This document shows positions 6,758 to 14,742 of a stretch of DNA of 29,673 nucleotides, piece after piece. Made by a program: the position numbers and the translations under genes. This stretch comes from an uncultured Eubacteriales bacterium (GTDB taxonomy: Bacteria; Bacillota; Clostridia; Oscillospirales; Butyricicoccaceae), in contig CAJTUM010000024.1 in assembly GCA_910579575.1 (NCBI GenBank), positions 1 to 29,673 of the forward strand. The letters run 5' to 3'. The notes below the pieces were generated by a model. The model did not search any database. It was not told the DNA's origin and saw nothing but the letters and a program-made list of their open reading frames with translations. Position 1 is the first letter of the stretch, and the number at the start of each line of letters is the position of its first letter.

Positions 6758-8593
6758 CTATCCCCCTTGTTCCTGTTTCCATCGAGCGATCTCGTCCAAA
6801 AATTTTTGGCCATACCGCTCCATCTTCTGCTGTCCTACGCCGGATATTTCCAGCATGGCGGCCCAGCTATCCGGCGCCTGGCCGCTCATCTGCCGCAGCG
6901 TGGCGTCGTTGAAAATCACATAAGCCGGCGCTCCTTGCTGCCGGGCCAGCTGGGAGCGGAGCCCCCGCAGCCGCTCAAAGAGGACCGGATTGGGCGCCGC
7001 CTGAGCCTGACGGGAAGCCCGGCTTGTCTTCTGGTTCTGCTTGGTCTGGCGGCGAACCTTGATTTCCACCTGTTCCTGCCCCGCCAACAATCCTTCGGCT
7101 TTTGGCCCCAGCTGGACAATGGGAAATTTGCCCTCTTTAACGGCGAGATACCCTCGCTGGATCATCATCTGTATTGCGTCCAGAATTTCCCTCCGACTCA
7201 TATGAGACAGGCTGCCAAAGCAGTCGTAGCGGCTCAAATTCCAATTGATCGTTTTTTCTGTCTCAGCGCCTCGCAGAATCTCCCCCAACACTCCCGCGCC
7301 AAAGCGCTGGCCCGTCTCCCGAACGCAGGCGGCCACTCGCCGAGCCTGGTTTGTGAAATCCACCTTCTCCAGCTCGTCCTGGCAGGAACCGCAGTTTCCG
7401 CAGCGTTCTGGGGCGTCCTGGCCAAAATAGCGGAGGATATACTGCCGCAGACAATCGGTAGTCTGGCAGTAATAGGCCATCTGCCGCAGCCGCTCTTTGT
7501 CCCGCTGAATCATGCGCCGAGCGGTTTCCGGGTCCAGTCCCTCTGTCTCTCGGCTTTTCTCAATCAGAAACTGGTTGGTCATCACATCCTGGCCGCTGTA
7601 CAGCAGAATGCAATGCGCCGGAGCGCCGTCCCGCCCGGCCCGGCCGGCCTCCTGGTAATAGCTTTCCATGTCCTTTGGCATATTGTAATGGATGACAAAG
7701 CGGACGTTGGATTTATCGATGCCCATGCCGAAGGCGTTGGTGGCTACAATCACCTGAACTCGGTCAAAGATAAAATCCTCCTGGCTGTGGCTGCGTTCCT
7801 CGGATTCCAATCCAGCATGATATGGGGCGGCGGAGACGCCGGATTGCCGCAAAAAAGCGCAGACGTCCTCCACCGCTTTGCGGGTGGCGCAATAGACGAC
7901 GCCGCTTTGCCCCTTGAACGAACGCAGACACTCCAGCAAGGCGGTCTTTTTCGAGGATGGACGCTGCACCTGATAAAACAGATTTTCCCGGTCAAAGCCC
8001 GTGCAGGTTTCCTCTGGCGATTGCAGCTTCAGCAGCTGGCGGATATCTTGGCGCACCTTGGGCGTGGCGGTGGCGGTGAAGGCGGCCAGGACAGGCCGGC
8101 GAGGCAAAGCGTCCACAAAGGCTGGGATATCCAGATAGCTGGGCCGGAAATCTTGACCCCATTGCGAAACGCAGTGGGCTTCGTCCACCGCTACCAGAGA
8201 AATCGGAACGTGCCGGGCAAACTCCAAAAAACGGTCGGTCAGCAGCCGTTCCGGCGCCACATAAATGATTTTATATTTCCCATCATAAGCGTTTTCCAGG
8301 GCTTTGACATATTGCCCTGGCGTCAGGGAGGAATTGAGATAGGCCCCGGCCACTCCGGCCTGGCGCAGGGCCTGAACCTGGTCCCGCATCAGGGAAATCA
8401 AGGGCGACACCACCAACGCCACGCCTGGCATCATCAAAGCGGGCAGTTGATAGCAGATGGATTTTCCCGCCCCCGTGGGCATCACTCCCAGCGCGTCCCG
8501 ACCTTGCAGAATGGCGTCAATCATCGGTTCCTGTCCGCCCCGAAATTGGTCGTATCCAAATATTTCTTTGAGTATCCGATGTTTTTCATCCAT
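6758..8593 (-). CDS. recQ: ATP-dependent DNA helicase RecQ
   Basis: A 611-residue 3'-5' helicase for recombination and fork repair. Superfamily 2 core: Walker A 'TGAGKS' (residues 40-45), DEAH box 'DEAHCVSQWG' (137-146), and motif VI in 'HYNMPKDMESYYQEAGRAGRDG'. Then the zinc site ('YYCQTTDC' ... 'CGNCGSC'), a winged helix and a C-terminal HRDC domain ('LRGLRSQLARQQGAPAYVIF' ... 'LEISGVGQQKMERYG'). The ATG at 8593 is preferred to an in-frame ATG at 8671, because a strong promoter (-10 at 8643-8648) lies between them and AAGGAA precedes 8593. Complete domain set; no anomaly. Confidence 0.96.
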   Translation of the reverse strand: MDEKHRILKEIFGYDQFRGGQEPMIDAILQGRDALGVMPTGAGKSICYQLPALMMPGVALVVSPLISLMRDQVQALRQAGVAGAYLNSSLTPGQYVKALENAYDGKYKIIYVAPERLLTDRFLEFARHVPISLVAVDEAHCVSQWGQDFRPSYLDIPAFVDALPRRPVLAAFTATATPKVRQDIRQLLKLQSPEETCTGFDRENLFYQVQRPSSKKTALLECLRSFKGQSGVVYCATRKAVEDVCAFLRQSGVSAAPYHAGLESEERSHSQEDFIFDRVQVIVATNAFGMGIDKSNVRFVIHYNMPKDMESYYQEAGRAGRDGAPAHCILLYSGQDVMTNQFLIEKSRETEGLDPETARRMIQRDKERLRQMAYYCQTTDCLRQYILRYFGQDAPERCGNCGSCQDELEKVDFTNQARRVAACVRETGQRFGAGVLGEILRGAETEKTINWNLSRYDCFGSLSHMSRREILDAIQMMIQRGYLAVKEGKFPIVQLGPKAEGLLAGQEQVEIKVRRQTKQNQKTSRASRQAQAAPNPVLFERLRGLRSQLARQQGAPAYVIFNDATLRQMSGQAPDSWAAMLEISGVGQQKMERYGQKFLDEIARWKQEQGG

Positions 8594-8642
8594 AATCGTT
8601 GGTTTCCTTACTGCGAAAAATCGTTCTGTCTCTGCAACGACC

Positions 8643-8671
8643 ATTCTACCACCGGCTATCCCAAAATTCAA
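8643..8671 (-). promoter_or_regulatory. Promoter of recQ-acpS operon
   Basis: Minus strand TTGAAT (8671-8666), 17-bp spacer, TAGAAT (8648-8643), about 50 nt before the recQ ATG. It also fixes the recQ start. Confidence 0.72.
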
Positions 8672-8711
8672 GAACTTCCGTTCTTTTGTCCCCCCAGAGA
8701 CTCAAAACAGT

Positions 8712-9057
8712 TCTCCGGCGTGACCGCCGAAAATTTGTTTTGTTTGTTGGGACAGCGTTCCAACCCTTTTGAACAGCCCCGTGATCGGAGCTGGCTGTGC
8801 GTTCGTTTCACGAACGCTGTATTGCCCTGCAAAATGAAAATGGACAGAAGCTGCTCCCATTAAAGAGCCGGAGAAGGCGACGCCGAACTTGCTCGGCAAA
8901 AGGAGAACGCCGCATCCACAGCTTCGACATGAAGCTGTGGATACGGCTGGCCTCCATCGGAGAATGCACGACTATCGCCGGCAGTACCGCCGCCCGCAAG
9001 CGGGCGGCGAGTAAGCGCGCCTTTGCCGGGGGCCTGTAACAAGCGTCCAGGCCCCCC
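8712..9057. other. Gene-free, hairpin-rich intergenic region
   Basis: No convincing gene in 8672-9184. It carries at least five inverted repeats: GCGTTCG-TTTCA-CGAACGC (8799-8817), GCCGA-N6-TCGGC (8882-8897), a perfect 12-bp ATCCACAGCTTC / GAAGCTGTGGAT (8914-8942), a 10-bp CGCCGCCCGC-AA-GCGGGCGGCG (8988-9009) and a 9-bp GGGGGCCTG / CAGGCCCCC (9028-9056); a weaker CGGCG-TGAC-CGCCG begins near 8717. None has a T run, so they are not ordinary terminators. Short frames on both strands look non-coding. It could be a structured RNA or an interspersed repeat family; strand unknown. Confidence 0.5.
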
Positions 9058-9184
9058 GACGCCCCTGCTTCCGTTCTCTCCTGCCGGTCGATCAACGCTC
9101 CTTCAGCCTGTGCCATTTTGCCACAAATGAACCGTCAGCCAATGCTATTTGGGTGGCGCCCCCCCTTTACACAATACGTCTCAG

Positions 9185-9213
9185 TTGACAATCCTTCTGT
9201 TTTCCGCTACAAT
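9185..9213 (+). promoter_or_regulatory. Promoter of GNAT gene
   Basis: TTGACA (9185-9190), 17-bp spacer, TACAAT (9208-9213): near-consensus sigma-A promoter 47 nt before the acetyltransferase ATG. Confidence 0.85.
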
Positions 9214-9259
9214 TGCATTTTCCTTTTTAACACAAATCAAACCAAAAGGAGGCGTCTCC

Positions 9260-9841
9260 ATGCTGAAACAGCAATATGACGCAAAAAGGTTGATTTTGCG
9301 GCAATCCTGCCCGCAACTGGCCCAGGCTGCGGCGGATTATCTGAAGCGCAACCGAGATTTTTTAGCGCCCTTTGAACCGGTTCGCCTGCCGGAATACTTC
9401 TCTCTGCCCTTCTGGCAGACCCAAATGGAGCAGGACGCTCGGCAGGCCCGCCAGGGCCAAGGGTATCGCTTCTGGCTCTCCCTTCCAGAAAGGCCGGAAC
9501 AGCTGATCGGCATGGCTCATCTGAGCCAAATCAGTCGAGGCTGTTTTCAATCCTGTTATCTGGGGTATCATATGGATCAGCAGTTCCTGCGCCAGGGATA
9601 TATGACCGAAGCTTTGGAGCGGGTTCTGTCCCTGGCTTTTGAGCCGTTAGGCCTTCACCGGGTAGAAGCCAACGTCATGCCCTCCAACGCCCCTTCCCTG
9701 GCGCTGCTGAAAAAACTGGGGTTTCATCAAGAGGGCCTGGCTCTGCGCTATCTGAAAATCCAGGGTCAATGGGAAGACCATCTTCACATGGCCAAGCTGG
9801 CGGATGATCCAGAAAACCCTATGCCCAAACCACAAAGCTGA
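9260..9841 (+). CDS. GNAT acetyltransferase, RimJ/RimL type
   Basis: A 193-residue N-acetyltransferase. The frame is open from 9149, but AAAAGGAGG lies 8 nt before the ATG at 9260, and the promoter (9185-9213) is inside the longer frame, so 9260 is the start. Typical RimJ-type layout: 'KRLILRQ' at residues 9-15, the acetyl-CoA loop 'QGYMTEALERVL' (residues ~112-123), then 'RVEANVMPSNAPSLALLKKLGF', the C-terminal GNAT signature. Substrates in this family are N-termini of ribosomal proteins, amino acids or antibiotics, and the sequence does not decide which. It converges on the duplicated-domain gene with a 28-nt gap and no visible terminator. Confidence 0.9.
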   Translation: MLKQQYDAKRLILRQSCPQLAQAAADYLKRNRDFLAPFEPVRLPEYFSLPFWQTQMEQDARQARQGQGYRFWLSLPERPEQLIGMAHLSQISRGCFQSCYLGYHMDQQFLRQGYMTEALERVLSLAFEPLGLHRVEANVMPSNAPSLALLKKLGFHQEGLALRYLKIQGQWEDHLHMAKLADDPENPMPKPQS

Positions 9842-9869
9842 GTCGATTTTTTCGCCTCGGCGTCGTCCG

Positions 9870-10448
9870 TCATCGGTTTCGCCTCTGCTCATTATGGATG
9901 AAGTAGGCGGTATACTCCCGTTCCGCTTTCTCGCCCCGGATGTTGGCAGTCATGCGCCGGACCTTACACGTCCCGGCGTCAGGGATCCATTTTACCGCAT
10001 TGGCTACCTGAAGCGCCGTGTAGTCTGAATGCAGGGCCGCGTTGATCTCCAGCACTGTCATGGGTATGTGCGTCAGCACGCTGGCGATGGCCTGCGCCTG
10101 CCCCTGCTGCTCTGCTTTGGAGGCGGCGGGCCTGCGCGCCGGAGCGCCGCCGTCCGCCTGAAGCCGGCCAGCGCTCTGAGACGCCGAAACCGCCCCTGCG
10201 TCCGGACCCTCCAAAGAATAGGCGGCGTACTCCTTTTCTACCTGGAGCCCTTTCGTGTTGCGGGTCATACGCGTCGTCCGGGCAAAGATTACGCCGGAGA
10301 TGAATTTGACTGCGTTGGCGATTTGCAGCGGCGTGTATGACTCGCCCAGGGCGGCGTTGATCTCCGCCGCCGTCATGGGCGTGGAGCTGAGCACAGTGGC
10401 AATTTTTTTGGCTCTGGACGCTTCCCGGTTGGAATTGGATTGATTCAC
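9870..10448 (-). CDS. Protein with tandem duplicated HTH-like domain
   Basis: A 192-residue protein built of two copies of one ~66-residue unit (residues 13-78 and 118-183) joined by an Ala/Gln/Arg-rich linker. Shared columns: 'I(A)xVL', 'PMT..EINAAL', 'YT.LQ(I/V)ANAVK(F/W)I', 'R(R)MT.N..G...E(K/R)EY.AY'. The helix pattern 'PMTaaEINAALGESYTPLQIANAVKFI' resembles a helix-turn-helix or winged-helix recognition unit, and the Arg-rich half after it could bind nucleic acid. I do not recognise a named family. The start is GTG at 10448 with AGGAGG 8 nt upstream, 12 nt after the small LRR gene, so it is last in the operon. The role is open: regulator, adaptor or effector. Confidence 0.8.
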   Translation of the reverse strand: MNQSNSNREASRAKKIATVLSSTPMTAAEINAALGESYTPLQIANAVKFISGVIFARTTRMTRNTKGLQVEKEYAAYSLEGPDAGAVSASQSAGRLQADGGAPARRPAASKAEQQGQAQAIASVLTHIPMTVLEINAALHSDYTALQVANAVKWIPDAGTCKVRRMTANIRGEKAEREYTAYFIHNEQRRNR

Positions 10449-10460
10449 AGCAGATTCCTC

Positions 10461-10874
10461 CTACAGCATTTCAAATTTGACGCTATTTTTCTTAGCGTAC
10501 TGCTCCGCATAGCTTCCGGCGGGGGCGTGGATGGTCAGGCCCGCGCACTTCTGGAAGGCATAGGGGCCAATCTTCGTGACGCTCGCCGGGATGGTCACGC
10601 TGGTCAAGCTCTTGCAGCCCTCGAAGGCATTCCACTCAATTTCCGTGACGCCCTCTGGGATAATCACGCTGGTCAGGCCCGTGCAGCCATAGAAGGCACC
10701 GTAGCCGATTTCCGTGACGCTCTCCGGGATGGTCACGCTGGTCAGGCCCGTGCAGTCTTCGAAGGCAGACTCCCCAATTTCCTTGACGCCCGCCGGGATG
10801 GTCACATCCCCGCCGGGGCCGTTGTATTTCTGCAAAACGCCGTTCTCAATGACAAAATCCTGCTTGTTTTCCAT
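10461..10874 (-). CDS. Short BspA-type leucine-rich-repeat protein
   Basis: A 137-residue LRR_5 (BspA/TpLRR) protein with four 23-residue repeats of the type 'VTIPexVTeIGxxAFxgCxgLTS'. It has the same N-terminal cap ('MENxQDFVI') and C-terminal cap ('LTIHAPAGS' ... 'EQYAKK') as the 749-residue LRR protein two genes upstream, so it is a miniature paralogue. No signal peptide, although BspA repeats are commonly found on surface proteins; the protein should be cytoplasmic. GGGAGG lies 9 nt before the ATG; the gene sits between the MoxR ATPase (44 nt) and the duplicated-domain gene (12 nt). It is probably a protein-binding solenoid. Confidence 0.9.
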   Translation of the reverse strand: MENKQDFVIENGVLQKYNGPGGDVTIPAGVKEIGESAFEDCTGLTSVTIPESVTEIGYGAFYGCTGLTSVIIPEGVTEIEWNAFEGCKSLTSVTIPASVTKIGPYAFQKCAGLTIHAPAGSYAEQYAKKNSVKFEML

Positions 10875-10918
10875 GATAAAATACCTCCCGCAAATGATTT
10901 CTGATTTTCATTCTAAAC

Positions 10919-12439
10919 CTAATCCAAATTCCAGTCAAAGTCCTCCATCTTCTGAATGATCTCCTGCTGCCGCTCGTAGAACAGCAGCTCCTGGTTGCGC
11001 TGGTAGTACTCCTCACACCCGTGCTGCCCGATGAACCGGGCGCAGTGGGGGTTGAGGGTCAGCTCGGTGACCAGGATCAGCAGCTCCTGCCCGTCGGGGA
11101 ACACCTCGCCGCAGAATCGGAACAGGTTGGACAGCTTCTTCCCGGCATCCCCGGCGGACTTTCGAAGCTCCTTTGTCCGCCGGTCGAAGTCCCCCTTGAT
11201 GAGGGCGAAGGCGGCTTTTTTGTCCGCTGGACGCTCCTGTGCCAACAGGGCCCGCTGGTCCTCCAGGATGGCGCAGAGGTTCTCCCGCGCCGCCTGGTCC
11301 TCCCGGCTCATGGAGGACGCCCGCCGCCCGGCGGCCAGGGCCTCCCGCTGGCTCTTGAGCTGTCCCTCCAGCAGCTTGGACTCCTCCGCTCCCGGCTTGA
11401 TCAGCTCTGTCCGCACCGCCTTCAGCGCCTCCAGCAGCAGGGTCTGGACCGCCTCGGCGGCGCACACGGCCCGCAGATACTCTGTCACCCCGTCCAGCAG
11501 CAGGCCCAGCAGACTGAGCCGCTCGTCAAACTTGGCCTTCCGGGCCCGGTCTTTGATGGCCTCGTCCGCCTTGCCAGAGAGAATCTTGTCCACCTGATAG
11601 TCGGAGCGGTATTTGTTGAACAAGTCGTAGTACACGGCGAAGTCCTTGGCGATCTTCCGGTTTTGCAGGTACTGCCCCACCAGATTTTCGTCGATTTTCA
11701 GCCCATGCTGTTCGTACAGGCGCATCATGTCCGATAGATCCGACCAGCCCCGGGCGGTGACAAAACTCTTGCCGTCCACGGTGGTTTGTACCTGGTAAAA
11801 GTCCGATTTTTTGATCTCCAGATAGGTCGTCACGGCGGGGTGGGTGGACCGGCTGTATGCGTATTCCTTCCAGGCATCAAAGTCCGGCTCCACGTCCACC
11901 CGCTTGAGTCGGTCCCAGGTGACGATGTCGAACTCCCGGACGGAGTTGTTATATTCCGGCGGGTTGCCCGCCGTCACCACGATCCAGCCCTCCGGGACCT
12001 TGTGGCGGCCGAAAATCTTGTACTGCAAAAACTGGAGCATGGAGGGAGCCAGGGTTTCGGACACGCAGTTGATCTCGTCCAGGAACAGAATGCCCTCCTT
12101 CACCCCGGCATCCTCCATCAGGTCGTAGACGGAGGCAATGATCTCGCTCATGGTGTACTCGGAGACGTCGTATTCCTTGCCGCCGTAGGTCTTGCGGACG
12201 ATGAAGGGCAGGCCCAGCGCGCTCTGGCGGGTGTGGTGGGTCATGGAGTAGCTCACCAGCCCCACCCCCAGCTCCGCCGCGATCTGCTCCATGATGGCGG
12301 TCTTGCCGATGCCCGGAGGGCCCATGAGGAACACGGGCCGCTGCTGCTCAATGGGAATGACGTAATTGCCGAAGGGGTCCTTGGTGAAATACGCCGTCAT
12401 GGCGTTTTGGATCTGCGTTTTGGCTTGTTTGATGTTCAT
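10919..12439 (-). CDS. MoxR-type AAA+ ATPase
   Basis: A 506-residue ATPase. AAA+ core in residues ~1-270: Walker A 'GPPGIGKT' (40-47), Walker B 'ILFLDEIN' (117-124), sensor-1 Asn159 in 'VVTAGNPPEYN', and a probable Arg finger near 'TWDRLKRVDVEP' (~175). The C-terminal ~230 residues are helical and partly coiled, longer than in a minimal MoxR protein (~330 residues). MoxR ATPases pair with VWA proteins and act as chaperones that remodel or load metal into client complexes. This gene lies in one operon with a VWA/DUF2201 protein and two LRR proteins, which fits a MoxR-VWA module. ATG with AGGAGG 6-7 nt upstream, 14 nt after the large LRR gene. ATPase call secure; client unknown. Confidence 0.92.
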   Translation of the reverse strand: MNIKQAKTQIQNAMTAYFTKDPFGNYVIPIEQQRPVFLMGPPGIGKTAIMEQIAAELGVGLVSYSMTHHTRQSALGLPFIVRKTYGGKEYDVSEYTMSEIIASVYDLMEDAGVKEGILFLDEINCVSETLAPSMLQFLQYKIFGRHKVPEGWIVVTAGNPPEYNNSVREFDIVTWDRLKRVDVEPDFDAWKEYAYSRSTHPAVTTYLEIKKSDFYQVQTTVDGKSFVTARGWSDLSDMMRLYEQHGLKIDENLVGQYLQNRKIAKDFAVYYDLFNKYRSDYQVDKILSGKADEAIKDRARKAKFDERLSLLGLLLDGVTEYLRAVCAAEAVQTLLLEALKAVRTELIKPGAEESKLLEGQLKSQREALAAGRRASSMSREDQAARENLCAILEDQRALLAQERPADKKAAFALIKGDFDRRTKELRKSAGDAGKKLSNLFRFCGEVFPDGQELLILVTELTLNPHCARFIGQHGCEEYYQRNQELLFYERQQEIIQKMEDFDWNLD

Positions 12440-12453
12440 AAAATACCTCCTGT

Positions 12454-14703
12454 TCAGATGGCCTCAAACGGGATCTTGTACTTCTTGGCGTACTGCTCTG
12501 CCGCTGACCCGGCGGGGGCGTGGATGGTGAGCTTTTTGCAGCCATCGAAGGCACTCCGCTCGATTTCCGTGACGCCTTCCGGGATGGTCACGCTGGTCAG
12601 GTTCGCGCAGCCAGAGAAGGCCTCCTCCCCGATTTTCGTGACACTCTCCGGGATGGTGACGCTGGTCAGGTTCGCGCAGCCCTTGAAGGTACTCTGTCCG
12701 ATTTCCTTGACACTCTCCGGGATGGTGACGCTGGTCAGGTTCGCGCAGCCAGAGAAGGCATTCCACCTGATTTTCGTGACGCCTTCCGGGATGGTCACGC
12801 TGGTCAGGTTTGTGCAGTCCTTGAAGGCACTGAACCCGATTTCCGTGACGCCCGCCGGGATGGTCACATCCCGGTTGGAACCCATATAATCAAACAAAAT
12901 ACCATGGATGATGACCATTCCCTGCTGGTTCGCCAGCTTCGGACAGCCCGTGAAGGCCCAGCTCCCGATTTCCGTGACACTCTCCGGGATGGCCACGCCG
13001 GTCAGGCTCGCGCAGCCCTGGAAGGCCCACGCCCCAATTTCCGTGACGCCCTCCGGGATGGTCACGCTGGTCAGGTTCGCGCAGCCCTTGAAGGCCCACC
13101 CCCCGATTTCCGTGACGCCCTTCGGGATGGTCACGCTGGTCAGGTTCGAGCAGTCCTTGAAGGCCTCCACCCGGATTTTCGTGACGCCCGCCGGGATGGT
13201 CACGCTGGTCAGGCCCGTGCAGCCATAGAAGGCACTCCCCCCGATTTCCGTGACGCCCGCCGGGATGGTCACGCTTTCCAGGGTTTCCTGGACCCGCTTC
13301 TGTTCTGGCGTCAAGCGGGAGGCCAAAGGGCTGAGGGCCTTCTCGCCTATGGCGGTTACCGCCGTTTTGCCAATGACGGCAGGCACAGAAACGGTGGTGT
13401 CTGCACCTTTGTAAGAAGTAATTTCCAACGTGCCGTCTTCCAGCTTTTTCGTGGACCAGATTTTTTTCAATTCACTGGCTGGGAGTTGACCCGTCTTCTC
13501 AAAACGTTTGGCTTGCCGCTCCATTTTGGCAAGCTCCTTCTCCATCTCCGCGAAGGGGTCCGCAGGCTCCAGGCTCCTGCCCGCGTAGTCCAGCACCGCC
13601 GCCTTGGCCGAAATATTGCTCTGCTTGTCGCACTCCTCCAGCAGGGGGTCGATGTCCTTGCGGACGATCATCTTCTCTGCAAGCATCACCCGCAGCAGCT
13701 CCTCGTGCTGAACCGACAAAGGGAAAAGCCGCTTTTTCTGGCCCTTGATGTACTTGAGGTAGCCCGCTTTGATTTCCTCGTCCAGCGCTGCGCCGTCCAG
13801 GTACAGCTTGGCAAAGCCGCAGCACGCGCCGGGCTTGTCCGCCGCGTCAAATCCGGCAACGGGGATATGGGGCGCGATGATTGCCGGGCAGCTGTCCTCA
13901 AATACGGACTTGTGGATCGTCGTGACGCCCGCCGGGATGGTCACGCTGGTCAGGCCTGTGCAGTTATAGAAGGCATACCACCCGATTTCCGTGACGCTCT
14001 CCGGGATGGTGACGCTGGTCAGGTTCGCGCAGCCATAGAAGGCGTATCCGCTGATTTCCTTGACGCCCTCTGGGATGGTCACGCTGGTCAGGCCTGTGCA
14101 GCCAGAGAAAGCATTCCACCTGATTTCCTTGACGCCCTCCGGGATGGTCACGCTGGTCAGGCCTGTGCAGCCAGAGAAGGCCTTGTTGCCGATTTCCGTG
14201 ACGCTCTCCGGGATGGTTACGCTGGTCAGGCCCGTGCAGCCAGAGAAGGCCCCACTTCCGATTTCCGTGACGCCCTCCGGGATGGTCACGCTGGTCAGTT
14301 TCGCGCAGCCATAGAAGGCATTCCACCCGATTTCCTTGACACCCTCCGGGATGGTGACGCTGGTCAGGTTCGCGCAGCCCTGGAAGGCCATATTCCCGAT
14401 TTCCGTGACGCCCTCCGGGATGGTGACGCTGGTCAGGTTCTTGCAGCCCTCGAAGGCCATATTCCCGATTTCCGTGACGCTCTCCGGGATGGTGACGCTG
14501 GTCAGGTTCGCGCAGCCCTGGAAGGCCATATTCCCGATTTCCGTGACACCCTCCGGGATGGTGACGCTGGTCAGGTTCTTGCAGCCATAGAAGGCCATAT
14601 TCCCGATTTCCGTGACGCCCTCCGGGATGGCGACATCGCCGCCGAGGCCTTTGTATTTATCCAAAACGCCCTCCTTGATAACAAAATCCTGCATGTTTTC
14701 CAT
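12454..14703 (-). CDS. Large BspA-type leucine-rich-repeat protein
   Basis: A 749-residue LRR_5/BspA protein. After the cap 'MENMQDFVIKEGVLDKYKG' come about 11 near-identical 23-residue repeats (to residue ~270), a helical, non-repeat middle (~275-480, containing 'EELLRVMLAEKMIVRKDIDPL' and a Lys/Glu-rich stretch, then 'KADTTVSVPAVIGKTAV'-like strands), about 10 further repeats with one 23-residue insertion ('LANQQGMVIIHGILFDYMG'), and the cap 'LTIHAPAGS' ... 'EQYAKKYKIPFEAI'. No signal peptide or membrane segment. The middle resembles clostridial LRR proteins whose genes lie near DUF4132 or WGR genes. AGGAGG is 9 nt before the ATG. Co-transcribed with the VWA (39 nt upstream) and MoxR (14 nt downstream) genes. 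Confidence 0.93.
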   Translation of the reverse strand: MENMQDFVIKEGVLDKYKGLGGDVAIPEGVTEIGNMAFYGCKNLTSVTIPEGVTEIGNMAFQGCANLTSVTIPESVTEIGNMAFEGCKNLTSVTIPEGVTEIGNMAFQGCANLTSVTIPEGVKEIGWNAFYGCAKLTSVTIPEGVTEIGSGAFSGCTGLTSVTIPESVTEIGNKAFSGCTGLTSVTIPEGVKEIRWNAFSGCTGLTSVTIPEGVKEISGYAFYGCANLTSVTIPESVTEIGWYAFYNCTGLTSVTIPAGVTTIHKSVFEDSCPAIIAPHIPVAGFDAADKPGACCGFAKLYLDGAALDEEIKAGYLKYIKGQKKRLFPLSVQHEELLRVMLAEKMIVRKDIDPLLEECDKQSNISAKAAVLDYAGRSLEPADPFAEMEKELAKMERQAKRFEKTGQLPASELKKIWSTKKLEDGTLEITSYKGADTTVSVPAVIGKTAVTAIGEKALSPLASRLTPEQKRVQETLESVTIPAGVTEIGGSAFYGCTGLTSVTIPAGVTKIRVEAFKDCSNLTSVTIPKGVTEIGGWAFKGCANLTSVTIPEGVTEIGAWAFQGCASLTGVAIPESVTEIGSWAFTGCPKLANQQGMVIIHGILFDYMGSNRDVTIPAGVTEIGFSAFKDCTNLTSVTIPEGVTKIRWNAFSGCANLTSVTIPESVKEIGQSTFKGCANLTSVTIPESVTKIGEEAFSGCANLTSVTIPEGVTEIERSAFDGCKKLTIHAPAGSAAEQYAKKYKIPFEAI
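12525..13275 (-). repeat. Array of 69-bp coding repeats, C-terminal block
   Basis: Ten copies of a 69-bp unit encode the second LRR block. On the plus strand each copy carries the core GGGATGGTCACGCTGGTCAG or a one-base variant. A 69-bp insertion-like segment without LRR character lies at about 12,880-12,950. The repeats are similar enough to support slippage or unequal recombination. Confidence 0.9.
13893..14640 (-). repeat. Array of 69-bp coding repeats, N-terminal block
   Basis: About eleven copies of the same 69-bp unit encode the first LRR block. Neighbouring copies around 14,380-14,620 differ at only a few bases and alternate in type, which suggests recent duplication in pairs (138 bp). 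Confidence 0.9.
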
Positions 14704-14742
14704 GGTAAAATTCCTCCTGAAAAATATTTGAATTTGAAAAAG

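Noticed and set aside
5438..8863. Plus-strand open frame of ~1141 codons
   Set aside because: It is antisense to the ndoA leader, lipoprotein, acpS and recQ genes, all of which have clear family matches and ribosome binding sites. GC-rich codons keep the opposite frame open.
8702..9116. Overlapping short frames in the hairpin-rich intergenic region
   Set aside because: They run through inverted repeats, have no ribosome binding sites, and lack protein-like composition. The region is better seen as structured non-coding DNA.
12525..14640. Regular 69-bp repeats that might be a CRISPR or satellite array
   Set aside because: There are no unique spacers. The units are continuous in the LRR reading frame and vary at the positions expected for LRR_5 repeats.
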